Of a DNA stretch of 64,000 nt, positions 9,080-15,517 are shown piece after piece (within the stretch, counting starts at the first letter, position 1; each line of letters starts with the position of its first letter). The stretch comes from Paenibacillus sp. SYP-B4298 (GTDB lineage: Bacteria; Bacillota; Bacilli; Paenibacillales; Paenibacillaceae). A program made the position numbers and the translations under genes. The stretch spans positions 1,239,501-1,303,500 of the forward strand of contig NZ_CP115484.1 of assembly GCF_027627475.1 (NCBI RefSeq), given 5' to 3'. The notes beneath the pieces are model-generated. The model saw only the letters and a list, made by a program, of their open reading frames with translations, did no database searches and had not been told where the DNA came from.

Positions 9080-9283
9080 ATGGCAGATAGAAGAACATGC
9101 ACGTACTATACGAACTGTGAGAGAGATTCCAGCGATCCGAGCTACAGATATTGCGATTATGCCCAATACACTTGTTGTGGATGTAGTAACCCAGACAGTA
9201 GCAATGGATACTTGGTTGTAGCAGGTCGGAACCGCTTTGCCTTTAGCGGTCCTACCACCGTTTGTTACACAGGATCTTGCTAA
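9080..9283 (+). CDS. Cysteine-rich 67-residue peptide, candidate secreted disulfide-rich peptide or bacteriocin precursor
   Basis: AAAGGAGG lies 11 nt before the ATG, and an in-frame TAA at 9059 rules out a longer form. The 67 residues contain eight cysteines (7, 13, 25, 32, 33, 35, 62 and 67, the last residue), with many Tyr, Ser, Asp and Asn. There is no signal peptide, no double-Gly leader and no helix-rich leader. Even cysteine number, small size, and its place between a MauE/MauD-like pair and an ABC exporter suggest an exported peptide folded by disulfides. The CTYYTNC start loosely recalls the CDYWRHC segment of methylamine dehydrogenase small subunits, and the overall look recalls fulvocin C-type bacteriocins; both comparisons are from memory and untested. 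It could instead be a structural spore or surface peptide. I do not recognise an exact family. Confidence 0.72.
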   Translation: MADRRTCTYYTNCERDSSDPSYRYCDYAQYTCCGCSNPDSSNGYLVVAGRNRFAFSGPTTVCYTGSC

Positions 9284-9357
9284 TTTAGTTCACAGCATTT
9301 CTATATAACGATTCATTCGATCATCTAAAACCAATTGCGAGAACATCAGCTTTAGGA

Positions 9358-9382
9358 GCTGATAAACGATGCGTTTATCAGC
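9358..9382 (+). terminator. Hairpin between peptide gene and exporter gene (attenuator-like)
   Basis: An 11-bp perfect stem (GCTGATAAACG/CGTTTATCAGC) with a 3-nt loop is followed by TTCTTCCC rather than a clean T run. Such partial terminators often give more precursor peptide than exporter from one transcript. Confidence 0.6.
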
Positions 9383-9419
9383 TTCTTCCCATGTTCTTCA
9401 ATGCTTAGGAGACTGAATC

Positions 9420-11255
9420 ATGGAAAAGGTCCAGCGGTTGCAATTTATTGGTGTTAACCTGTATCGATTAATGAGGCTCTGTTGGAGAGTTAGTCCAATA
9501 GAAGTGACTATAATGATGTTAATCCGCCTCTTCCAGGGCATTGTCCCTGGCATACAACTCGTCTTGACGAAATATATGGTTGATAGCGTCAGCGATGTTT
9601 TCGCACAACAGAATAGTGTCAATCAAGCTCTCTTGTATCTAGGATTGCAGTCCCTGCTCCTGTTCGTCGTACAATCCGTTCAATTTCTTGACCGATATAA
9701 CAATAATAAGATGCAGTTTAAGATGGGGTTTACTATCGATGAACAAATAGCGGCCAAAGCAGCCAATATTTCGTTGCGATACTTTGACTCGGGAAGCTTC
9801 TATGACATGCTGCAAAGAGCTTCATCCGGTCAAAGCCAACGGGTAATTGAGCTTCTTAATGGTCCCTTACAAATATTCCAAAGTATCATCACGATGATTT
9901 CTGTCATTGGCGTACTGCTCAATTTCAGTCCGATCATGGCGATCATTGTCATCGCCATCTCGATTCCTCCTTTTTTCATTAATCACCATATAGGTAATAT
10001 GAGGCGCAGTCTGCTGATCAAGATGATACCGATTTCCAGACGCATCTCGTATTTTCTTAATTTATTGCGCGGAAGAGAGACGGCGAAGGAGGTTCGAGTC
10101 TTTCAACTGCAACATTTTGTGCTAGGCAAATGGACCAAGGAGTACAACAAGCAAATGGGCTTTCAATTAGCGTTCGATCGAAAAAGTATTGGCATTCAAA
10201 GCGCCAATGATTTATTCAACATCGTTGTGATGACGGCAACCTTAGGACTCTTTATATGGTCAGGCTCCAGGAATGGATACAGCATTGGAGATTATATGGC
10301 AGTCTCACAGGCCTTTGTCACGATTCAAGGGGTAGCAACGGCTGTTTCGATGTCGGTTGCAGGAATGTTCGAGAATGTCAAGTTTCTATCCGATATGTTT
10401 GCATTTCTTAACATACAAGTGGAGGAAGAGCAGGCAGAGACCGACACGCCTGCGACAGAGTTCCCTGCACTGAATGAACATGGAATTAGGGTTGAAAATG
10501 TATCGTTTGCCTACGACATCGACAACCGATTGAGGCTGAAGAACGTGTCGTTCCATATTAAGCCAGGCCAGAGAGTGGCGATTGTGGGGGATAACGGGGC
10601 AGGGAAGAGCACCTTGATCAAATGTCTCCTTGGCCTCTATCGCAACTATACAGGCCATATTTATTACGAGCATACCGATCTGAAGCATATGAGTGCCAAG
10701 CTTGTCTTCCAGCATGTCGGCGCTGTATTTCAAGACTATTCCAAATACGATTTTTCGGTAAAAGAAAATATTGGAATCGGAGACCTTGAGCGTCTGGATG
10801 ATGAGGAGGGAATTCGAGCAGCAGCAGAGAGAAGCGGCGCACATGAATTTATTGCGAAGCTGGAGCATCAATACGAGACAGATGTGGGCAATACATTTGG
10901 CGGTGCCGTCGATCTATCGGGGGGGCAATGGCAGAAGATCGCAATCAGCCGCTCCTTCTTCTCCAAGGCCAATCTTCTCGTCTTTGACGAGCCGGCAGCC
11001 TCCTTGGACCCGTTCGCGGAGCTGGCGCTGTATCAATCTCTGGCTAGTCTCTCCGAGGGGAAAATAGCGATCATGATATCCCATCGATTGAGCAGTTGTG
11101 TGGATGCAGACCTGATCCTGGTGATGCGCGACGGGGAGATCGTGGAGCAAGGCGCGCATGAGGAGCTGATAGCCAGTAACGGGTATTATGCGAGCATGTT
11201 CCTTAGCCAGCTCAGCAGCTATCAGAAGAAGACGGCGGTCGCCCAATCAGGTTGA
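9420..11255 (+). CDS. ABC exporter, fused membrane and ATPase domains
   Basis: This is a 611-residue half-transporter. The N-terminal part has six membrane helices (about 20-320). The ATPase domain has Walker A GDNGAGKST (about 390-398), signature LSGGQWQ (about 498), Walker B LLVFDEP (about 518-524) and H-loop ISHRLS (about 552), so all catalytic motifs are intact. It has no N-terminal C39 peptidase domain, so it does not cleave double-Gly leaders, consistent with the leaderless peptide upstream. TAGGAG precedes the ATG by 9 nt. It lies 137 nt after the peptide gene and probably exports that peptide, possibly giving self-protection. It resembles the exporters at 15518 and 17364 (shared D-E-P-x-x-(S/A)-L-D-P-x-(A/S)-E block). 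Confidence 0.9.
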   Translation: MEKVQRLQFIGVNLYRLMRLCWRVSPIEVTIMMLIRLFQGIVPGIQLVLTKYMVDSVSDVFAQQNSVNQALLYLGLQSLLLFVVQSVQFLDRYNNNKMQFKMGFTIDEQIAAKAANISLRYFDSGSFYDMLQRASSGQSQRVIELLNGPLQIFQSIITMISVIGVLLNFSPIMAIIVIAISIPPFFINHHIGNMRRSLLIKMIPISRRISYFLNLLRGRETAKEVRVFQLQHFVLGKWTKEYNKQMGFQLAFDRKSIGIQSANDLFNIVVMTATLGLFIWSGSRNGYSIGDYMAVSQAFVTIQGVATAVSMSVAGMFENVKFLSDMFAFLNIQVEEEQAETDTPATEFPALNEHGIRVENVSFAYDIDNRLRLKNVSFHIKPGQRVAIVGDNGAGKSTLIKCLLGLYRNYTGHIYYEHTDLKHMSAKLVFQHVGAVFQDYSKYDFSVKENIGIGDLERLDDEEGIRAAAERSGAHEFIAKLEHQYETDVGNTFGGAVDLSGGQWQKIAISRSFFSKANLLVFDEPAASLDPFAELALYQSLASLSEGKIAIMISHRLSSCVDADLILVMRDGEIVEQGAHEELIASNGYYASMFLSQLSSYQKKTAVAQSG

Positions 11256-11336
11256 TTGCGAGTGTGAGAAGGCAAACAGATAGCTGTGGAGGAGGACGGG
11301 TGAACGACAGCAGGCAGATCAAGCGGCTTGCGAGAA

Positions 11337-11380
11337 AGAAGAATGTACGCCGGGCTTGCAGGCCCGACGTACCTTCTTCT
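11337..11380. terminator. Bidirectional terminator between exporter and sigma factor genes
   Basis: The arms AGAAGAATGTACG (11337-11349) and CGTACCTTCTTCT (11368-11380) pair with one mismatch and enclose CGGGC/GCCCG. It sits between convergent genes. Confidence 0.75.
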
Positions 11381-11390
11381 GGAGTACAGC

Positions 11391-11963
11391 TCATAGGATC
11401 TTTTCATTTCTCAACATCATATCATCCTTGAGTATCTTGCGCGCGCGGTACAGGCATTGGCGGACGCTTCCTTCTGAAATGTGAAGCTTCTCGGAAATAT
11501 GCCGATAGGATAGATTCTCGAAGCAATACAGATACAGAATCTGCTTGAGCCGCTGTGGCAGCTTAGCAATGCTGCTGATCAATGCCGCATAATATTGTTC
11601 CCTCTCAAAGGATTGCTCTAGCGTCTCGTGAAACAGGCCTTGCTGATGTAGCAATATCTCGTTCTCAAAGGTGGACGGAATCATACGCTTATGCTTGCGC
11701 AGATGATTAATCGCCCCGTTCTTTGCAAGAGTCCTAAGCCAGATACAGATTTTGCTTCTGTCCAATTGATGTGGGGGCGAGGTAAACGCCTTGATAAATA
11801 CCTCCTGAACGATGTCTTGAGCGGAATAATGATTCTTCACATAGGAAAAGATCAGCTTGTACACGAGTTGATTAAATGCCAAATATACCTCTTTCTGGAC
11901 AGCAGCATCGAGCGCTTTGAACGACGGATCGAAAATTAACATTAATCTGTTCGCTACGGTCAT
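11391..11963 (-). CDS. ECF-type RNA polymerase sigma factor
   Basis: The protein of about 190 residues has a sigma region 2 (VYKLIFSYVKNHYSAQDIVQEVFIKAF, with the DIVQEVF core, about 33-60) and a sigma region 4 helix-turn-helix (LPQRLKQILYLYCFENLSYRHISEKLHISEGSVRQCLYRARKIL, about 134-178). It lacks regions 1.1 and 3, as ECF factors do. GGAGGG lies upstream of the ATG, and a -10-like TATAAT lies at the complement of 12005-12010. No anti-sigma gene is adjacent. It converges on the exporter gene and lies 2.4 kb from the mirrored TTTGTGAT-N15-GTGTT boxes, so a role in switching on the peptide locus is an attractive but untested inference. Confidence 0.9.
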   Translation of the reverse strand: MTVANRLMLIFDPSFKALDAAVQKEVYLAFNQLVYKLIFSYVKNHYSAQDIVQEVFIKAFTSPPHQLDRSKICIWLRTLAKNGAINHLRKHKRMIPSTFENEILLHQQGLFHETLEQSFEREQYYAALISSIAKLPQRLKQILYLYCFENLSYRHISEKLHISEGSVRQCLYRARKILKDDMMLRNEKIL

Positions 11964-12173
11964 TTGCCTTAAATAATTTCCCTCCAGTCCACTTTTGATT
12001 TGCTATTATAGTATAGCATATTTTTAGTAATGAAATGTTAAAAATAATAAAATATTACAATTAAAACAAATTTCATATACCTCTTCGTGACCGCTCCCTT
12101 GGACTCTCTGCCTATATAGAGTACAATTGATAATAAATAGTATAAAAAGTTGAGTAAGGGAGAGGGACATCGA

Positions 12174-12893
12174 TTGAGAAACTATCTTATCTTTGGCGCT
12201 AGCAAAGGGTTAGGAGATGCCTTTGTAAAGGGATTGCCTGAGCAGGGCGATCGGGTGTGGATCGTCTCCAGGAGCAAGCCGGCCAGTCTGGAGCTGCAGG
12301 ATGGTGTTACGCGCACATGGATCGCTGCCGATCTGTCGCAACCAACTGCTGCTCAAGTCATAGCGGGGAGCATCCAGGCGGAGAAGATCGATGTACTTAT
12401 CTATAACGTCGGTATCTGGGAACGTGAAGGGTTCGAGGAGCACTATACCTTCGACAAGGATGAGCCCAGCGACATCGCCAACATGATCCATGTCAATATG
12501 ACCTCTACGATCACTTGTATCCAGGCGGTACTGCCCCAGTTGAGACGGTCGGAAGCAGGCAAAATCATTCTGATCGGCTCGACAGCCGGGCTGGAGCATA
12601 CGAATAATGCCCAGGTGACCTTTGTCGCCTCCAAGTTCGGCCTGCGCGGCATTGCTCACGCCCTGCGTGAGCACGTTCGCAAGGATGGCATCGCCGTCAC
12701 TTGCGTAAATCCGGGGGAGCTGGCGGCAGAAGTTCCTTATGAGGAGGGTGCGGAGAGAGCGATTGAAGAATATAACGGCACCAGAATTCCTGTCCAGGAC
12801 ATCGTCTCGGTCGTGCGCTGCATCGTGAGTCTATCCAAGGTTTCCTGCGTGAAGGAGATTCATATCCCGGCCATAACCGACTTGAATGCGTAA
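12174..12893 (+). CDS. Short-chain dehydrogenase/reductase family protein with altered active site
   Basis: I choose the TTG at 12174 (GGGAGAGGG about 7 nt upstream; 239 residues), because the Rossmann beta-strand then starts at once (MRNYLIFGASKGLGDAF), as usual in the family; the TTG at 12150 overlaps the ribosome binding site. The cofactor motif is G-A-S-K-G-L-G. Catalytic Ser is likely in LIGSTAG, but the expected Y-x-x-x-K reads F-V-A-S-K: the catalytic tyrosine is a phenylalanine while the lysine is kept. The protein may therefore be a poor or non-redox SDR, or act as a nucleotide-sensing protein. It stands alone with no obvious operon partner. The family is sure, the substrate unknown. 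Confidence 0.88.
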   Translation: MRNYLIFGASKGLGDAFVKGLPEQGDRVWIVSRSKPASLELQDGVTRTWIAADLSQPTAAQVIAGSIQAEKIDVLIYNVGIWEREGFEEHYTFDKDEPSDIANMIHVNMTSTITCIQAVLPQLRRSEAGKIILIGSTAGLEHTNNAQVTFVASKFGLRGIAHALREHVRKDGIAVTCVNPGELAAEVPYEEGAERAIEEYNGTRIPVQDIVSVVRCIVSLSKVSCVKEIHIPAITDLNA

Positions 12894-13108
12894 GAAACGC
12901 GCCATGAACGGACGAGGGGGCTAAGCAAGCGTACAGGCTAGGCGAATTCCTTGCAGATAAGGGCATCGATGGGATCGTCTGAATTTTTCGGCGGGAGAGA
13001 CCCTATTCATCGAATCGGGGCATCCTAATTTATGTTCGCTGGCAAGGATGACCAAGGGGATGTGCGGGGGATGGAGCACAGCCTTGAACGAATGATGAAG
13101 GAGCATGG

Positions 13109-13819
13109 ATGCCGATGAATGTGGATGAAGTGATGCAGGAGCTTGAGACGTTAGGTAAGGAACGGACGAAGAAGCAGTATCTATCCAATGGAGCACATGA
13201 GCCGCTGTTCGGTGTCGCGACAGGAGCGATGAAGCCGCTAGCCCGGATGATTAAGAGGAACCAGCCGCTGGCTGAGCAGCTATATGCGACGGGCAATTAT
13301 GACGCGATGTACTTCGCGGGTGTGATTGCCGATCCGCAAGCGATGACAGCGGCCGACTTCGACCGGTGGATAGAGGGCGCGTACTTCTATATGATCTCGG
13401 ATTATATCGTCGCTGTTACGCTAGCTGAGACCGAGATTGCCCAGGAGGTAGCCGACAAGTGGATTGCAAGCGGCGAGGACTTGCGCATGTCGGCGGGCTG
13501 GAGCTGTTATTGCTGGCTGCTCGGCAGCCGGCCGGATAGGGAGTTTTCCGAGGACAAGCTGAGCACCATGCTGGATAAGGTGCAAGCGGCGATTCATGAT
13601 GCTCCTGAACGTACCCGCTATGCCATGAACAACTTCGTCTATACCGTGGCCATATCCTACGTGCCCTTGTATGACAAGGCCGTGGAGACCGCAAGAGCAA
13701 TTGGTTCTGTTGAGGTGAAGGACAAGAGCAAGAGCAAGCAGTTGAATGCCGCCCACAATATTAACAAGGCGCTGGACAGAGGACAGCTAGGCTTCAAACG
13801 CAAATATGTAAGATGTTAG
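13109..13819 (+). CDS. DNA alkylation repair protein, AlkD-like HEAT-repeat family
   Basis: This 236-residue, all-helical protein has the start MNVDEVMQELETLGKERTKKQYLSNGA and the run FGVATGAMKPLARMIKRN typical of the bacterial DNA alkylation repair (PF08713) family. These HEAT-repeat proteins bind DNA, and AlkD-type members excise N3- or N7-alkylated purines without base flipping. AAGGAG precedes two possible ATG starts (13109 and 13115). It is monocistronic, with 215 bp upstream holding no other recognisable feature. Some members of the family lack glycosylase activity, so activity here is inference. Confidence 0.8.
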   Translation: MPMNVDEVMQELETLGKERTKKQYLSNGAHEPLFGVATGAMKPLARMIKRNQPLAEQLYATGNYDAMYFAGVIADPQAMTAADFDRWIEGAYFYMISDYIVAVTLAETEIAQEVADKWIASGEDLRMSAGWSCYCWLLGSRPDREFSEDKLSTMLDKVQAAIHDAPERTRYAMNNFVYTVAISYVPLYDKAVETARAIGSVEVKDKSKSKQLNAAHNINKALDRGQLGFKRKYVRC

Positions 13820-13940
13820 CCGGTTGTTGCTATCAGCACAGATGCTTTCGCACCGCACGCTGCTCTCAGTGCGCGGTGCATTGCTGCAGGACAGCCTTCG
13901 ATCGAACTACCTACGACTCGTATGCAATGGTTTGATTATA

Positions 13941-13995
13941 TTGACAGGACACCATACGGTGTCCTATAATCAGATAGGACACTATATGGTGTCCT
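13941..13995 (+). promoter_or_regulatory. Sigma-A promoter with two ArsR-type palindromic operators
   Basis: TTGACA (13941-13946), an 18-bp spacer and TATAAT (13965-13970) make a near-ideal promoter. The spacer is almost filled by operator 1, AGGACACCATACGGTGTCCT (13946-13965). Operator 2, AGGACACTATATGGTGTCCT (13976-13995), lies exactly 30 bp downstream (about three helical turns) across the start-point region. Each is a 20-bp palindrome with one mismatch. Repressor bound here would exclude RNA polymerase, pointing to tight autoregulation by the ArsR protein at 14047. Confidence 0.85.
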
Positions 13996-14046
13996 ATTAC
14001 AATAATAATGCGAAAGCAAGCGACAAGATGTCAGGCAGGAGGAGGC

Positions 14047-14376
14047 ATGAATACCAATCTTCCAATGCGAGATGTGTTTGACGCCATAGCCGATCCGAGC
14101 AGGCGCCAGCTTATTCATTTGCTGGCTGAAGCAGGGGAGCTGCCGCTCCATGCGCTAACGGAGCAGTTCCCGATGGGACGTACTGCTGTATCCAAGCATT
14201 TGGCTGTGCTCAAGGAGGCCAGACTGGTTCATGATCGCAAGGTCGGCAGAGAGACAAGATACCGTCTGAATGCCGAACCGCTTAGAGAGGTTCAAGATTG
14301 GGCAGCATTCTATAGTAAGTTCTGGCGTGCGAATATGCTGCGCTTAAACCAACTGTTAGAGGAGGAAGAAGAGTGA
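14047..14376 (+). CDS. ArsR-family winged-helix repressor
   Basis: I place the start at ATG 14047, next to AGGAGG, giving 109 residues; the ATG at 14008 would put the ribosome binding site inside the gene. The sequence VFDAIADPSRRQLIHLLAEAGELPLHALTEQFPMGRTAVSKHLAVLKEARLVHDRKVGRETRYRL is a classic ArsR winged helix-turn-helix. No metal-binding cysteine motif is visible, so it belongs to the non-metal group paired with AHSA1/SRPBCC proteins. The next gene starts inside its stop codon, so the pair is translationally coupled. It very likely represses its own operon through the two palindromes at 13946-13995. The ligand is unknown. Confidence 0.92.
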   Translation: MNTNLPMRDVFDAIADPSRRQLIHLLAEAGELPLHALTEQFPMGRTAVSKHLAVLKEARLVHDRKVGRETRYRLNAEPLREVQDWAAFYSKFWRANMLRLNQLLEEEEE

Positions 14377-14789
14377 GCTTGACCCTGACGATGGACTTTC
14401 AATTCACCACCTCAATCGACAAGCTGTGGTCGGCCTTAACGGACGCCGGCAAGCTGAGCAAGTGGGTGGCCAATATCCATACTGGCGAAGGGATGGACAA
14501 TAACTTTAAACCTGTGGTGGGACATCATTTTCAGTTCCGAACGCAGCCGACCGAATATTGGAGTGGGATCATCGAAGGAGAGGTGCTCGTCGTCGATGCA
14601 CCAAGCAAGCTGTCTTATACGTGGGAGAGCGGGGAGAAGCATCTGATTACCTGGACGCTGAACGATCTGGGCGACGGACGGGTCAACCTTCATCTCGAGC
14701 AAAGCGGCATCTCGAATGAGCAAGCACTAGGCGGCGCCAAGTACGGATGGGGAAAATGGTGCGCTATGCTGGACACCGTGCTGCAATGA
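14373..14789 (+). CDS. SRPBCC/AHSA1-domain protein
   Basis: This 138-residue protein starts at GTG 14373, overlapping the stop of the ArsR gene (GTGA), with GAGGAGGAAG upstream. The START-like fold signature is clear: an N-terminal strand (FQFTTSIDKLWSALTDAGKLSKWV), the central GHHFQFRTQPTEYWSGIIEGEVLVVDAPSKLSYTWES segment and a C-terminal helix with GWGKWCAMLDTVL. These proteins bind small hydrophobic ligands in a deep pocket. ArsR plus AHSA1 pairs are widespread in Paenibacillus and Bacillus, and some act in stress or xenobiotic response. The ligand cannot be told from sequence. Confidence 0.88.
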   Translation: MSLTLTMDFQFTTSIDKLWSALTDAGKLSKWVANIHTGEGMDNNFKPVVGHHFQFRTQPTEYWSGIIEGEVLVVDAPSKLSYTWESGEKHLITWTLNDLGDGRVNLHLEQSGISNEQALGGAKYGWGKWCAMLDTVLQ

Positions 14790-14860
14790 GCTGTCGCTCT
14801 GAGCAAGCAAGGCCCCGGTTGATTCATCACAGCTAAGAAGACAGATAAGGAGAGATGAAC

Positions 14861-15334
14861 ATGGCCAACATCGTAGACTTCAAACAGGTATCGACTGCTG
14901 GAGTCGATACCTCGCCTGTAGCTGAGGCGCTGGCGGGCTTGCGTGCGAATGAAGCCCGATACTTCATGAACAAATACAAGCATGAATTCGCAGTTGTCCC
15001 GGCTAGTGAGAGCCAAGAAACACTGGACTATGTGCACCGGATTTTGAAGGAGGAGCGGCAGATTGAGTTTGCGAGCAGGCCGCTGGAGACCTCGCGTTTT
15101 CAGGTGGAAAACATTCAGTGGGCGTTCGTATTTTATGAAGATGGCCTGGAGGTGAACGTACTGTACACCGTGGATGATCCGAAGAAACGTGCGGTCGGCT
15201 TCAAGCTGTCCGAGGGAATGGAGGTGCCTCAGGAGCTGGAGGGCAAGTTCAAGTTTGCGAGGCAAAAGTCCAAGCTGGCTGGCACCATTCGCGGTTCGTT
15301 TTTCGTCATCAAAGGGGAATATGGATCGAATTGA
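14861..15334 (+). CDS. Conserved hypothetical protein
   Basis: About 157 residues. The ATG at 14861 is preferred because AAGGAGAG is 6-7 nt upstream; the ATG at 14855 is too close. The protein is soluble, with no signal peptide or membrane helix. It has mixed alpha/beta character: an N-terminal helix (PVAEALAGLRANEARYFMNKYKHEF) followed by strands (NIQWAFVFYEDGLEVNVLYTVDDP) and a basic C-terminus (KFKFARQKSKLAGTIRGSFFVIKG). I do not recognise a domain. It is followed by a strong terminator and appears monocistronic. Confidence 0.7.
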   Translation: MANIVDFKQVSTAGVDTSPVAEALAGLRANEARYFMNKYKHEFAVVPASESQETLDYVHRILKEERQIEFASRPLETSRFQVENIQWAFVFYEDGLEVNVLYTVDDPKKRAVGFKLSEGMEVPQELEGKFKFARQKSKLAGTIRGSFFVIKGEYGSN

Positions 15335-15347
15335 TCGCTCGCAAGAG

Positions 15348-15391
15348 GCGCAGGCATTCGGGATGATACCCGAAGAAGCCTGCGCTTTTTT
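15348..15391 (+). terminator. Rho-independent terminator
   Basis: GCGCAGGC (15348-15355) pairs with GCCTGCGC (15378-15385), with TTCGGG/CCCGAA inside and six T residues after the stem. Confidence 0.9.
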
Positions 15392-15427
15392 ATTGCAAAA
15401 TAATATTTTTCAGGAAATATCTATACA

Positions 15428-15456
15428 TTGTACGGTTGTTTTTCATTCCATAATAT
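15428..15456 (+). promoter_or_regulatory. Sigma-A-like promoter of the exporter pair
   Basis: TTGTAC (15428-15433), a 17-bp spacer and TAATAT (15451-15456), about 60 nt upstream of the preferred TTG start at 15518. Confidence 0.6.
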
Positions 15457-15517
15457 AGTAGATTCTTCTAATATGTCTCCTCGCAGCACTAGATCAGAGA
15501 GAAGGAAGGGGATCATC

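Noticed and set aside
8997-9221. Alternative plus-strand frame overlapping the Cys-rich peptide gene
   Set aside because: It starts inside the promoter region with no ribosome site, while the 9080 frame has AAAGGAGG and an even cysteine pattern.
15428-15517. Longer N-terminus for the exporter at 15518
   Set aside because: Its TTG coincides with the -35 box of the likely promoter, and the TTG at 15518 has AGGAAGGGG at proper spacing.
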